Below are positions 15,377 through 24,748 of a stretch of DNA of 64,000 nucleotides, in pieces. The notes under the pieces are model-generated. The model saw only the letters and a program-made list of their open reading frames with translations, made no database searches and was not told where the DNA came from. The stretch is from an uncultured Prevotellaceae bacterium (GTDB lineage: Bacteria; Bacteroidota; Bacteroidia; Bacteroidales; Bacteroidaceae), in contig OMZS01000001.1 in NCBI GenBank assembly GCA_900315565.1, forward strand, positions 124,001 through 188,000. The letters run 5' to 3'. Each line of letters opens with the position of its first letter. Positions within the stretch are counted from its first letter, which is position 1. The position numbers and the translations under genes were made by a program.

Positions 15377-15443
15377 TCTTACTATTATTTTTAACTTTAC
15401 ATGTCTTCCGACAGTAGGGAATCATGCCGCCCCATAAGGGGCA

Positions 15444-15650
15444 TCATTCATCCCACAGATTGATGTTGTGGGGGAGGCTGGGAGTTGCCTCCTCGTCCCA
15501 CTCAAAGTTATTCTCTTTTCCGAAACCACTGCCTGTCTCAAAACTTCCTTGTTCAACATCAATTTTTTGTAGTACAGAACCTATCAGTCTTACTTGTACT
15601 GTTTCCGTTAAGGGTTGCATATAGTCTTTCTTCATTGTCTTAATCTCCAT
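15444..15650 (-). CDS. 68-aa hypothetical protein
   Basis: A small protein beginning MEIKTMKKDYMQPLTETV, acidic toward the C-terminus (EQGSFETGSGFGKENN, FEWDEEATPSLP). There is no signal peptide and no membrane segment. The MKKxYxxPxxE-type start is typical of many small unnamed Prevotella/Bacteroides proteins encoded next to large secreted proteins. It begins six bases after the stop of the 1605-aa gene, so it is co-transcribed with it. No function can be given. Confidence 0.65.
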   Translation of the reverse strand: MEIKTMKKDYMQPLTETVQVRLIGSVLQKIDVEQGSFETGSGFGKENNFEWDEEATPSLPHNINLWDE

Positions 15651-15656
15651 TTTTGT

Positions 15657-18600
15657 TTACTTCATTCTGACTACTACTTTCTTTCCGTTACGGATATACA
15701 TACCGGCTTTCGCGGGCGCCTCGATGCGCATGCCGCTGAGTGTGTACCAGACAGCATTTTCATTGTTATCTGATTCAAGAGTCACAATACCTGTAGTCTC
15801 ACCACTGGGCTCTTCTTTCTCATCGTAGAACAACACAATGTTAGCAATCTTGGCACCTGCATCTTTACTAAGCTCCATATAAGCAGAGTTGGCAGACAAT
15901 CTTGCGCCCGTGCTATGATCAACCTTTACGAAACGTACTTTCATCTGATCAGTATTAACATTCTGCTTCTCATCATCGCCCGTACTATACCATTTGTTTG
16001 TAAGCACATAGCGGGTAATACCTTCGTCATTCGTTACCTTATCACTTGTTAAGTGAGCCAGCAGCACATTGCCGTCGATATTGCTAGTACCCTTATCGTG
16101 CATGTCGGGAACAAAGAGGTGGAAACCATTGTCAATCACATTCACACTCTTATCGCTGCCTGTAGTCTCATTATGCAATATGCAACCCGTAGCATCGCCT
16201 TCATCCTCTGCGGCCTCCAGGAATTCCACTTTCTCGAGCGAGATGCTCTTCTTGTCATCGGACAACTTACCATAGTAAGCCTTGATTGGCTGGCCTGTGA
16301 AGAACTCTGTCAGCCTATGGTCAATGATATGGTCGCGACTTTCGGTAGCATATCCTGTTAAGCCAATCTTCTTAAAGTCAGTAGATACTGCTATCTTTTG
16401 AACAGACAAACCGTTCAGCCAAAGTTCCACATCTTTTTCAGCATTATTTTTCATAATGTAAACATAATCTTTCTTATTATCACCCATCGGAATCTCAATG
16501 GTCATGTCAAAGGGTTTTTCAGTAACTCCATCAACAGAGCATTTGGTTACGAGAGATGCATTCTTGATGGGTGTTGCTCTCACATATACAACACCGTTAG
16601 CAGGAACCTTAGGGAGTACTAACTTATGGAACAAACCTTCATCAGCATTCAGTTCAAGACTTCCAGTGTTTATAGCCACACTTCTGTTCATCAACTTAGC
16701 TTCTTCTGGAGTGTCAACAGAGCGCTTGAAACCGATACCGGCAATTTCTGCAAACATCTTATTTGCACCATAAAGTTGTCCACCATTGGCAAATAGGATG
16801 CCTGGCTCATTCATTGGAGCATTACGCAGACTATGAACACCTTCGTCTTCTACCCAGCCTTTATAGTCTTCAACGAGATTCGATGCATTCATTTCATTTT
16901 GAATAGCATGTTCTATATACAATTGATCGTCCATGGTTGCATCTTGTATCTCTAACATATCCGTGAAGTCCCAAGTGTAAGGATAAGGCATCGTCTCAAG
17001 GTAACCCACGGCGAGGTTGCCTGGTGTATAGTCGGTGACGTAGGTATTGTCATCATCCTTTGTCTTTACCGTCATGTCAGCACGGAATGAACCAAAATCG
17101 CCCTTCTTTACAGCACCTTCAATCTTCACTGAATTATATGGAAAATCATCAGATCCGACAGATTTGAAGTTACTTTCCGGAATGATTCCATCCTCGTCAA
17201 CTAAGCTAGCGAAGAGATTACCGCGCAATTGGTCGACGTTGCCACTTTCTAACGTCTTCTTTTCCTTGTATCCGCTATAGCGCATGAAGAATTCCATATC
17301 CTTCGGGAAGGTATCATCCTCGGTGTAGACAACCTCAGGTCCATCCTTCATTGTTACACTGTTCTCGGTCAGAATATCAGCATTGTTGTTAGCTGCATTG
17401 CGATAAATGTCAATAGAGTAGATCTTCAGCAGAGCAGCATCCTTCACCTCGATGGCAAAGTCTGTATCATCGCTGGTACTTGTATTGGCCACTACGAAGT
17501 GGTACTCGCCGTGGGGCTGGGTCTCGCCATCATAAGGCATTGAACCACCAATGATATAATCCGTCTCTTCGGATATTGTATTACCCTTAGCGTCTTTCGC
17601 ATTCTTGAGCCACAGCACGGCTTTCTGCTCAAACTCTGATTCGCCGACACCGTCAACGTTGCCAAATGCACCCATCTTGATAACCACGCGGTCGTCCTTC
17701 TTCAGTCTCGGGATGATGAGTTTACCACCACCCATCAGACCGATGAAGCGGTCCTGGAATGAAGATGTGGGAGCTTCTTTCTCGTTGTAGATACCCAACT
17801 CGTTAGGCTCTGTAAAGAACACCAGACCAGCGGTCTCATGAATCATGTCGGCGTTGTCGGCCTCCATGTCGTAGATGCTCTTGAAGATAGGTTCTTTCTT
17901 ATTGGGAACGTCCACATAGTCATGCTCCCAGTCTGTAGTCAGACCGTCGGCCTTGTGAACCTCCTTGAAAAGTTTGGATTTGCCTACCCAGACTGATGGA
18001 GCCGTAGCGTATCTCGTACCGTCATCCTTGCCATATTTGCCAAGGTCCCAGCCGCTATTCACTTCTGTTGTATATGTATCTCCACCATTATAACTTATAG
18101 CTCCATCTCTTTTGGTAATATAATCACCCTTACCAGAGTAGAAGTCCCAGCGCTTCACCTCAGTTCCTCCATTCGTAGCTGCTACACGCTGCGTCTTATC
18201 GTCGTTCCATTTGGCATCTGCAGCATCGTAGGCAATGGTAAGTACGAAGCTAGCCTGTCCTACACTATTGTTAATATGAACCACAACTGCACCGCCAGGA
18301 TTGTATTTTTCTCCAGCAGCATTGGTGGCTTCCCTGAATTTGATGTCATAGAAGCTCAGATACTGCTTGCCTCCTTCATAATCTATCTTGGCCTTAGCGC
18401 TCACTACGTTTCCAAGGCATTTTATTCTTGGTTCTTGTTCTGCGTTGCGCTCAAAGGTGTTATTAGCGAGATCATATGAGTTTGTACCATAGTTACGCTC
18501 AGTTCCATCCAAATTTGTGTAGGGGCCACCAGTAATCTCTGCCACTTTTTGTATGGCTGCATTTCCGTTTGCCACTTCCGTGTTACTTACCACTTTATAA

Positions 18601-20474
18601 AGCGGAGCTACGCGGAAACGTGGAACGAAGGTGTAGGACTTCAGTCGGATGATAGGTTGCGCATGCAAGTTTGTCGGCAGTGAACAGAGATAATAGACAC
18701 CACCCTTTTCAACATTTACCCTCAGTTTGTAATTGTTGCTGCCGTTGGTGTTTGAATCACCCGGTGAGTTTGTGTTAATAAATTGAGTCTTAGGTTGACC
18801 ATCGATGCCAACGTAGTCACCGTTTTCTTTTTGCTTATACCAGAATGCAACTACTTCATTACTGCCTTCGCAATAATACTCAACTTCCAACAAGCCGTCC
18901 ACCTCGGGGAAGAAGTAGAAGAAGTTACCGCACAACGGCCAAATGGAGTTGAATTTGTCTCCATAGACATATTCCTCACCATTATACGAATCAGAGCCTT
19001 TTTCTGGCCTAACAGTATGGGTAGGATCTTCCTCTGCCGTGAAGGTTGACCACTCTTTTCCTACAAAACGATCTTTTATTTCCTCCTCACTGAAAGGATC
19101 TTGATAATTACTATTATTCTTATATGTCCACGGATACTGAAGATGCTTATCTGTGGGATCCAGGTCATTGTGCTCGTTGATAATCGAGGCAGCACCAAGT
19201 CCATCATCACCGATGTTCTCAATACGCTCAGGGATGGACAAGGTAATGTTTCTGAAATAAAAACTAGTTGCTAAATTATGATTATCATTCAAATTAAATA
19301 CTATAGACCCCCAACCGTCATCTTGAATTGTATAATCTTGGTCAAAAGAATTCCAAGTACTATTAAAACTGAAAGTACCGATACTATTGTTCGAAATATA
19401 AGAACCTGGTTGGGTTCCATGCGTCTGTGTAGAAACGCTTGCTTCTGCATCAGAACGATATTCAAAATGAATATGAACAGTCTTCCCCGCAGGAAGAGTA
19501 TATGGTGCAGCAATAAAGAACTGAGTGAACCAAGATTCTTGCGCATTATTTCCAGAACTTACCGTATATACGCCATTATCATTTGGTTGAGACGGAGAAT
19601 TAGGATCGGGATCGTAGTTCACACCTGTATAGTTCTTACAATACATCTTCGGTTCTACTTGTGTAGAAGATCCGTATGAGTAAGTAACATCTGCTATTGC
19701 TCTTACGAAAGTCATATCATTATCGTTACCAAAACTCATCGTCATATAAGGCACAGCACCGTGCTTATCCTCCAACACACCAGGGTGTTTAAAGGAGTAA
19801 CGATAACCTAGGTCTCCAAAATTACTTGTTTGCAAATTCGCATAACCAGCATAAGAACTCGTTATGTCTGACACGTTATTTACTTCTTCTACTTTAAAAT
19901 CACTTGCTTGGTATTCAGCCAGCGTGATGACCACGTTACGGATGACAGCATTAGCAGGGATGCTGACTGTTGCTGTTCCAGTAGCAGAACCCGTAATATG
20001 AGATTCTGAACTTCCGCCATCTAAATAGTATCTAACATCATAACTGTCACCTGCTTTCAGGTTGTGAATGTAGAAATTTTGGGTGCTGCCGGAAGTGTTC
20101 CTGAGGCCTTGGCCACCACCATTGTCTGGATTAAACTGCTTAGGATTATAGGCGGTGTTGTTTGTACCGCGTATTGCCCAAGCCGAGGTATTAGCCACGC
20201 TGAAGCGCAGTTCATGTTCCAACCACGAATAATACGAGGTCTTAGGTTGGTGTGCAAGCTGTCCACCTCCTGTGGAACCTCTCCAGATTTCAGTGGATTC
20301 AATGTAATTATCGCTCCAGTTGATTTTCCTTTGAACAAAACCCGGCTGGATGTCAACGTACTCATACTGCCCGAACCAGTGAGTCTCCCTAATAGTAGGA
20401 TCCTGATTCCACTGTGCCATTACGTTCCCTATAAACGCAGTGACTAAAAAGAACAATGTAAATAATTTTTTCAT
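15657..20474 (-). CDS. 1605-aa secreted/surface protein with C-terminal sorting-like domain
   Basis: Signal peptide MKKLFTLFFLVTAFIG ending NVMAQ. The body is rich in Asn, Asp, Gly, Thr and Tyr with several predicted beta-rich segments; I recognise no catalytic domain. The last about 40 residues (AVWYTLSGMRIEAPAKAGMY then IRNGKKVVVRMK) match the C-terminal tail of many large Prevotella surface proteins, resembling type IX secretion sorting domains. It may bind plant cell-wall material or be an adhesin; this is inference from the context only. It is transcribed separately from the glycosidase genes on either side: a promoter lies at 20613 and a terminator at 15244. Confidence 0.8.
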   Translation of the reverse strand: MKKLFTLFFLVTAFIGNVMAQWNQDPTIRETHWFGQYEYVDIQPGFVQRKINWSDNYIESTEIWRGSTGGGQLAHQPKTSYYSWLEHELRFSVANTSAWAIRGTNNTAYNPKQFNPDNGGGQGLRNTSGSTQNFYIHNLKAGDSYDVRYYLDGGSSESHITGSATGTATVSIPANAVIRNVVITLAEYQASDFKVEEVNNVSDITSSYAGYANLQTSNFGDLGYRYSFKHPGVLEDKHGAVPYMTMSFGNDNDMTFVRAIADVTYSYGSSTQVEPKMYCKNYTGVNYDPDPNSPSQPNDNGVYTVSSGNNAQESWFTQFFIAAPYTLPAGKTVHIHFEYRSDAEASVSTQTHGTQPGSYISNNSIGTFSFNSTWNSFDQDYTIQDDGWGSIVFNLNDNHNLATSFYFRNITLSIPERIENIGDDGLGAASIINEHNDLDPTDKHLQYPWTYKNNSNYQDPFSEEEIKDRFVGKEWSTFTAEEDPTHTVRPEKGSDSYNGEEYVYGDKFNSIWPLCGNFFYFFPEVDGLLEVEYYCEGSNEVVAFWYKQKENGDYVGIDGQPKTQFINTNSPGDSNTNGSNNYKLRVNVEKGGVYYLCSLPTNLHAQPIIRLKSYTFVPRFRVAPLYKVVSNTEVANGNAAIQKVAEITGGPYTNLDGTERNYGTNSYDLANNTFERNAEQEPRIKCLGNVVSAKAKIDYEGGKQYLSFYDIKFREATNAAGEKYNPGGAVVVHINNSVGQASFVLTIAYDAADAKWNDDKTQRVAATNGGTEVKRWDFYSGKGDYITKRDGAISYNGGDTYTTEVNSGWDLGKYGKDDGTRYATAPSVWVGKSKLFKEVHKADGLTTDWEHDYVDVPNKKEPIFKSIYDMEADNADMIHETAGLVFFTEPNELGIYNEKEAPTSSFQDRFIGLMGGGKLIIPRLKKDDRVVIKMGAFGNVDGVGESEFEQKAVLWLKNAKDAKGNTISEETDYIIGGSMPYDGETQPHGEYHFVVANTSTSDDTDFAIEVKDAALLKIYSIDIYRNAANNNADILTENSVTMKDGPEVVYTEDDTFPKDMEFFMRYSGYKEKKTLESGNVDQLRGNLFASLVDEDGIIPESNFKSVGSDDFPYNSVKIEGAVKKGDFGSFRADMTVKTKDDDNTYVTDYTPGNLAVGYLETMPYPYTWDFTDMLEIQDATMDDQLYIEHAIQNEMNASNLVEDYKGWVEDEGVHSLRNAPMNEPGILFANGGQLYGANKMFAEIAGIGFKRSVDTPEEAKLMNRSVAINTGSLELNADEGLFHKLVLPKVPANGVVYVRATPIKNASLVTKCSVDGVTEKPFDMTIEIPMGDNKKDYVYIMKNNAEKDVELWLNGLSVQKIAVSTDFKKIGLTGYATESRDHIIDHRLTEFFTGQPIKAYYGKLSDDKKSISLEKVEFLEAAEDEGDATGCILHNETTGSDKSVNVIDNGFHLFVPDMHDKGTSNIDGNVLLAHLTSDKVTNDEGITRYVLTNKWYSTGDDEKQNVNTDQMKVRFVKVDHSTGARLSANSAYMELSKDAGAKIANIVLFYDEKEEPSGETTGIVTLESDNNENAVWYTLSGMRIEAPAKAGMYIRNGKKVVVRMK

Positions 20475-20612
20475 TTTACTTTTGATTTTGATAATATTAA
20501 TAAATAGATTTTTGATATTTTTGGTTTATTACTTTCTCGTGAGAAAGAATCTAAAAAATTGGTTTTGCTAATCTTTTTGGTTTATTTGGCACAAAAGGCA
20601 ATATTTTCGGCT

Positions 20613-20621
20613 GCAAAGATA
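20613..20621 (-). promoter_or_regulatory. Bacteroidetes -7 element upstream of the 1605-aa gene
   Basis: TATCTTTGC on the minus strand, 139 bases upstream of the start codon, leaving an AT-rich 5' leader of roughly 130 bases. No TTTG is at the ideal -33 spacing. Confidence 0.65.
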
Positions 20622-20857
20622 ATGAACAAAAATAATAAGTGTATTTGTGACATGTAACAAGGTCTTTTTGATATTTTTTCATATTGTAACATGTTACACA
20701 GCGAAAAAAAATGGTTACATCGGTGTTTTTCGTCACACAGATTTCACAAATAACACAGATTTACAAAAACAGAAAGGAGGAAAAACACTGGAATTAAAGA
20801 AAGAAAGAGTTTACAGAAACACTGGGATTAAAGAAAGAGAGAGTCGGCAGAAAGGAG

Positions 20858-20931
20858 GGAAAATACAGAAACAACAGAAATAGTTTTCGTCAGTCTGAAA
20901 TAAAGAATATTCTGTTGTTTCTGTATTTTCC
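20858..20931. repeat. 22-base perfect inverted repeat
   Basis: Arms 20858-20879 (GGAAAATACAGAAACAACAG plus AA) and 20910-20931 are exact reverse complements, with a 30-base spacer. No ORF. It could form a long hairpin in transcripts leaving GH5 or be a palindromic repeat element. Confidence 0.8.
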
Positions 20932-21005
20932 GTAAGTTCTGTAATCTCCTAACATGTAAAAGTTGAATCAGTGTAATCTGTGAGATCTGTGAGACTTTTT
21001 CCCAA

Positions 21006-21095
21006 AAAAATCCCACCGCCTGGGACTTTTGTCCCACGCGGTGGGACTTTTGTCCCAGCCGACGGGAATTTTCTGGGAAAAAAGTTCCCAGCCCA
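21006..21095 (-). terminator. Tandem hairpins downstream of GH5
   Basis: Two TGGGACTTTTGTCCCA palindromes (21021-21036 and 21042-21057) and a CTGGGAA/TTCCCAG hairpin lie in a row after the GH5 stop. On the minus strand the last stem ends in GGTGGGATTTTTTT, which fits a terminator. The end of the GH10-to-GH5 transcript is the likely role. Confidence 0.55.
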
Positions 21096-21114
21096 TTGGG
21101 ACAGGGGTTTTGGG

Positions 21115-22455
21115 CTATTTTCCGTAGTCAGCCTGATTGATGAGGGCGTTGTACTCAGACGAGGCGTAATACTTGTATTTGCGATAGACGGGACGGGGAC
21201 ATGCCTCGGGGTCGGTGAGGAAGGTGTTGCCGTCGGGTAGCGCGTCGTCGTACTGCGCCAGCAGATCGGGACTGGTGAAGAGCAGCCAGCTGATGTTGCA
21301 GCTCTCGTCGCACACGCGCATGAAGTTGGCACCGAAACCGTTGGCACCTGCCTTGCCGGTGATGGCCTTACCCCACGACTTGCCGTATTTCTCGGGAGCC
21401 CAGTCCATCTCGGTGACGACGATAGGGGCCTTGCGCCCGATGGACATGATTTCGTTGTCCCATCCGCTCTTGAACTTGTCATACACCACATCCACCTCCT
21501 TGTCGTAGCCGCTGTTGTACCATCCTGGGTAACAGTGAACGGCGTATCCGATGTTCTCGCCCTTGACGGGATATTTCTCAAAGGTGCTGTAGAGCATCTG
21601 GTAGTGGAGACCAGGAATGAGGATGATGTTGCTGCAGTAGGGGCGCATGGCATCGACGATTTGCTGCATGAACTCGGTGATAAGACGGCCGCGCTCGTCG
21701 AAGGTGGCTCCGTTCCAGTTGTCAACGGCCTTGCCGCTGCTATTGCAGATTTGTATGGGCTCGTTGGCCAGCTCGAACATGATGTAACCATTGTTGCGCA
21801 GCTTGGGGTGCTGTGCCACGTAGGTCCACACCTGCTTGAGGTACTTGTGATAGACACCGTCGATGGAAATCTGCTCGGGGCAAACGCCGGGCGGACGCAT
21901 GACAACATAGAGACCTTTCGAAATGGCATATTCGGCCATGGGGATAAACACCTCGTCAAGATATTTCATAAAGCGATCGAAGTCGAAAGCCGAAATGTCG
22001 TTCTCGCCAGTGGTCTGCACACCGGGCTTATTGCTCCAGTAGGGGTCCATGTGCAGGCGGACGAAGTCCATTTTCCATCCGCGCGCCATGATTTTGTCGA
22101 TGAGTGCCTTGTTGTAACTCAGACAGGCATCCACGTCGTAGTTGCTCCATTTGGTGCCCTGCTCGTTGAACCAGGGGCTGTAGGTTTGGGCAAAGCCATG
22201 CAGATTGCGGCGCACTCCGTTTTCATCAACTATCCAGCGACCCTCGACGTGCAGTTTGGTGAACGAGGGCTTGGGTGTTGTCGGGTCGGGCGTAGGCTCG
22301 GGAGTGGGTTCAGGCGTAGGCGTGGGCTTAGGTATCTGCTCTTCGGCCGGATGCCACTCGTCGCCACCGCACGAGGTGATGCCGACAGCAAGTGAAAAGG
22401 TTAGCAGTAAGGGGATGAATAATCCCTTCAGACAGTTTGTTTTGTTTGTTTTCAT
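21115..22455 (-). CDS. GH5 family endoglycanase lipoprotein
   Basis: 446 aa. Lipoprotein signal with Cys29 in GITSCGG, a proline-threonine linker (PKPTPTPEPTPEPTPD), then a GH5 (beta/alpha)8 domain from about residue 65. The acid/base Glu232 is in FELANEPIQ and the nucleophile Glu349 in VVTEMDWAP. GH5 in this setting may be an endo-glucanase, xyloglucanase or mannanase; the subfamily is not clear from reading alone. The lipid anchor and linker suggest outer-membrane surface display. Last gene of the minus-strand cluster that starts at 30436, preceded by a gap of pure GCATTAT repeat. Confidence 0.85.
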   Translation of the reverse strand: MKTNKTNCLKGLFIPLLLTFSLAVGITSCGGDEWHPAEEQIPKPTPTPEPTPEPTPDPTTPKPSFTKLHVEGRWIVDENGVRRNLHGFAQTYSPWFNEQGTKWSNYDVDACLSYNKALIDKIMARGWKMDFVRLHMDPYWSNKPGVQTTGENDISAFDFDRFMKYLDEVFIPMAEYAISKGLYVVMRPPGVCPEQISIDGVYHKYLKQVWTYVAQHPKLRNNGYIMFELANEPIQICNSSGKAVDNWNGATFDERGRLITEFMQQIVDAMRPYCSNIILIPGLHYQMLYSTFEKYPVKGENIGYAVHCYPGWYNSGYDKEVDVVYDKFKSGWDNEIMSIGRKAPIVVTEMDWAPEKYGKSWGKAITGKAGANGFGANFMRVCDESCNISWLLFTSPDLLAQYDDALPDGNTFLTDPEACPRPVYRKYKYYASSEYNALINQADYGK

Positions 22456-22506
22456 TTCACAATTTCACAATTATATTATGCATTATGCATTATTCATTAT
22501 GCATTA
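22456..22506. repeat. GCATTAT intergenic repeats
   Basis: The entire gap between the esterase and GH5 genes consists of ACAATTTCACAATT followed by TTATGCATTATGCATTATTC-type units. There is no promoter or terminator. Confidence 0.8.
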
Positions 22507-23436
22507 TCAATTAACTCCAGCCTCCTTTTTAAAGAATTCCACCATTTTGCTGAAAGTGTTTTCGTTGAAGGTAACGGGGCCGTGCTGGCCGTTGGGAACG
22601 CTAATGAAGTCGTCGAGCCGTCCGCAGGCCTTCAGCTCGTTAGAGAAGTTGACGCTCTGGCAGTGGGGCACCACATTGTCGGCCTCGCCGTGGATGACAA
22701 GGAAGCGCGGGCCCATGGTGGTGACGTAGGTGATAGGACTGATGAGACTCACCATGTCGGGCATGTCGGCGGGCGCGCCTCCAATGAGTGCTGCCTCGGG
22801 GGATTTCTCGTCGTTGCACGTCTCGCATTTGTTCATGTGAGCCATATCTACGGGACCGAACCAATCGACGACGGCATCCACACGGCTGCTGTAGCCGGTG
22901 CAGTTGCCCACTGTGCCTTCGATGTCGATGGTGGTAGAGCCTTCGGTACGCCGTTCCATGTTGTTGGTGACTCCGGCGAGCGAGGCCAGGTGGCCGCCGC
23001 TAGAGAAACCCGTAATGCCAAAGAAGGTGGGATCGAGCTTGTACTCCTGATAATGGGCGCGAAGGAAGCGGAGGGCGGCCTTTACATCGTGAATTTGGGC
23101 CGGAAACTTAGCATCGGCGCTCGAACGGTGGTTGATACATACTACGGCAAAGCCGGCATCGACCAGGGGCTTGCCAATAGAGAGGTATGTCATGGCCTTC
23201 ATATTGTTGGAGAACCACGCACTGCCATAGATGGCCACAATCACCTTGTAGCTCTGCTGTCCGGTTTCGGGCAGATAGATGTCCATGGTGTGAGCCTCGA
23301 GGCTGTCGCCAGCATAATTAATGTTTTTGTACGTTGCATTGGTCTCTGGCATCTTGAATCCGCCAAAGCCTTGAGGCTGCGCCATAACAATGGTTGCCAT
23401 GAGCAGCAACACAAAAGAAATGATACTTTTTTTCAT
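22507..23436 (-). CDS. Secreted alpha/beta-hydrolase (acetyl/feruloyl esterase type)
   Basis: 309 aa with signal peptide (MKKSIISFVLLLMATIVMAQ). An alpha/beta-hydrolase of the bacterial feruloyl-esterase-like (BD-FAE) type: the nucleophile Ser is in GITGFSSGGHLAS, the acid in HGEADNVVP, and the His in PNGQHGPVTF. It would remove ferulate or acetate esters from xylan. A four-Cys patch (NKCETCND and others) may form a disulfide. It lies in the GH10-GH8-GH5 cluster, which fits xylan de-esterification; exact ester specificity is inferred. Confidence 0.8.
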   Translation of the reverse strand: MKKSIISFVLLLMATIVMAQPQGFGGFKMPETNATYKNINYAGDSLEAHTMDIYLPETGQQSYKVIVAIYGSAWFSNNMKAMTYLSIGKPLVDAGFAVVCINHRSSADAKFPAQIHDVKAALRFLRAHYQEYKLDPTFFGITGFSSGGHLASLAGVTNNMERRTEGSTTIDIEGTVGNCTGYSSRVDAVVDWFGPVDMAHMNKCETCNDEKSPEAALIGGAPADMPDMVSLISPITYVTTMGPRFLVIHGEADNVVPHCQSVNFSNELKACGRLDDFISVPNGQHGPVTFNENTFSKMVEFFKKEAGVN

Positions 23437-23475
23437 CTTTTTGAACTTTGAACTTTGAGCTTTGAACTTTGAACT
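23437..23475. repeat. GAACTTT intergenic repeats
   Basis: Five GAACTTT/GAGCTTT heptamers fill the gap between the alcohol dehydrogenase and the esterase. The same heptamer is inside the GH95 coding sequence. Confidence 0.85.
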
Positions 23476-24495
23476 TTACGACCACTTTACAAGTATTCGG
23501 AACACCTTACCGGGGTTTTCTGCCCACTGTTGCATGGCAGCGGGAGCCTCGTCGGGAGTCACCTCGTTGCTAATGAGGCGGTCAACGGGGCAGGTACCCC
23601 GCTCCAAATAGTGGATAACGGCACGGAAGTCGGACGGCTGTGCGTTGCGCGAGCCGCGGATGTCGAGCTCTTTCTGAACGAAGAACTTGGTCTGAAACGA
23701 CACTTCGGCCTTGGCGTAGCCAATGCAGATGACACGGCCCGTGAAAGCCACCTCATCGACGGCCATCTGATAGGTAGCCGTGCTGCCTACAGCCTCGATG
23801 ACCACATCGGGACCAAAACCCGAAGTCATTTCTAGCAGCCGTGCATGCACGTCGTCGGTGCGGGTGTTGATGGTGTAGCTGGCTCCCATCTGTCGGGCCA
23901 GGGCAAGCTTTTCGTCGTCGATATCGGCAGCCACCACCGTAGCCCCGCGCTGAACGGAGCGTACCACGGCACCCATGCCCACCATGCCACAGCCAATGAC
24001 CAGTACCACGTCGATATCGGTGACCTGCGCGCGGCTCACCGCATGGAAGCCCACACTCATCGGCTCTATCAGGGCGCACGTGCGGGGTGTGAGTAGCCCG
24101 GCGGGTATGACTTTCTCCCAAGGCAAGGCTATCAGCTCGCGCATGGCTCCGTTGCGCTGCACGCCCAGTGTCTCGTTGTGCTGACAGGCATTGACGCGCC
24201 CGTTGCGACACGAGGCGCACTTACCGCAATTAGTATAAGGATTGACAGTGACGGTCATGCCTGGGCGCAGCCCCTCGGGCACATCGGCGCCCACGCGCTC
24301 GATGACGGCTCCCACCTCGTGGCCAGGAATCACTGGCATGCGCACCATGGGATTCTTGCCCAGATAGGTGCTGAGGTCGGAACCACAAAAGCCAACATAC
24401 TGGAGGCGCAACAGCACCTCATCGGATTTCATCGATTGTTCGTCGATGTCAACAACCGCCATCTGGCGTTCTGTTTTAATTTGAATTGCTCGCAT
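23476..24495 (-). CDS. Zinc-dependent medium-chain dehydrogenase, L-galactonate 5-dehydrogenase-like
   Basis: 339 aa, cytoplasmic. Catalytic zinc ligands are in GFCGSDLSTY and PVIPGHEVG; the structural zinc loop is CGKCASCRNGRVNAC; the Rossmann motif is VIGCGMVGMGAVV. The family includes sorbitol, threonine and L-galactonate dehydrogenases. It is next to an amidohydrolase-family lactonase and an aldo-keto reductase, which is the gene set for L-galactose to L-galactonolactone to L-galactonate to D-tagaturonate. I therefore infer the last step for this enzyme. Other polyol or aldonate substrates cannot be excluded. Confidence 0.75.
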   Translation of the reverse strand: MRAIQIKTERQMAVVDIDEQSMKSDEVLLRLQYVGFCGSDLSTYLGKNPMVRMPVIPGHEVGAVIERVGADVPEGLRPGMTVTVNPYTNCGKCASCRNGRVNACQHNETLGVQRNGAMRELIALPWEKVIPAGLLTPRTCALIEPMSVGFHAVSRAQVTDIDVVLVIGCGMVGMGAVVRSVQRGATVVAADIDDEKLALARQMGASYTINTRTDDVHARLLEMTSGFGPDVVIEAVGSTATYQMAVDEVAFTGRVICIGYAKAEVSFQTKFFVQKELDIRGSRNAQPSDFRAVIHYLERGTCPVDRLISNEVTPDEAPAAMQQWAENPGKVFRILVKWS

Positions 24496-24748
24496 TTTTG
24501 GTTTATCGTATCGTTAAATATCAATTATTTATGTTTCGCTGGGTGCTCAACTTGTTTTTTAGTTCAAGGAGTTCAAGTAGTTACAAGGAGTTCAAGACAA
24601 CAGCAATTATTCATGCATAATTCATAATGCATAATTTATTTTTAATTTTTAATTTTTATAAAGGTGTCTCGGAGCGAAGACTATTGTCTTGAACTCCTTG
24701 TAACTCCTTGTACTCCCTGTTTACTTTACCTGTAGAATCAATTGTCAA
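24496..24748. repeat. Intergenic repeats between the lactonase and dehydrogenase genes
   Basis: 253 bases without a gene: TTCAAGGAGTTCAAG-type nonamers (24560-24600), TTATTCATGCATAATTC units, ATTTTTAATTTTTAA, a second nonamer block (24687-24720) in reverse orientation, and one CAATTGTCAATTATT. The two nonamer blocks are inverted relative to each other and could pair. Confidence 0.75.

Larger units (their letters stand above)
14955..15443. other. Gene-free region between the glycosidase operon promoter and the surface-protein operon
   Basis: No credible gene. It holds A-rich AGAAAATACAG/AAAATATAG units (about 14990-15110), a 33-base perfect inverted repeat at 15133-15236, the likely terminator of the surface-protein operon (15244-15290), a second hairpin (15346-15376) and a GCCCCATAAGGGGC palindrome near the end of the 68-aa gene. 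Confidence 0.7.
20622..21114. other. Gene-free region between the GH5 gene and the surface-protein promoter
   Basis: No credible gene. In order it holds: a pair of TGTAACATGTTACA-like palindromic bits (20645-20700), CACAGATTT units (20736-20775), two near-copies of AACACTGG(A/G)ATTAAAGAAAGA (about 20785-20840), a 22-base inverted repeat (20858-20931), TGTAATCTGTGAGATCTGTG units, and three tandem GGGA...TCCC hairpins (21006-21095) after the GH5 stop. Confidence 0.7.

Noticed and set aside
23476..24495. L-threonine dehydrogenase or xylitol dehydrogenase for the zinc enzyme
   Set aside because: Both are family neighbours, but the flanking lactonase and aldo-keto reductase fit an aldonate dehydrogenase better; kept as a lesser alternative.
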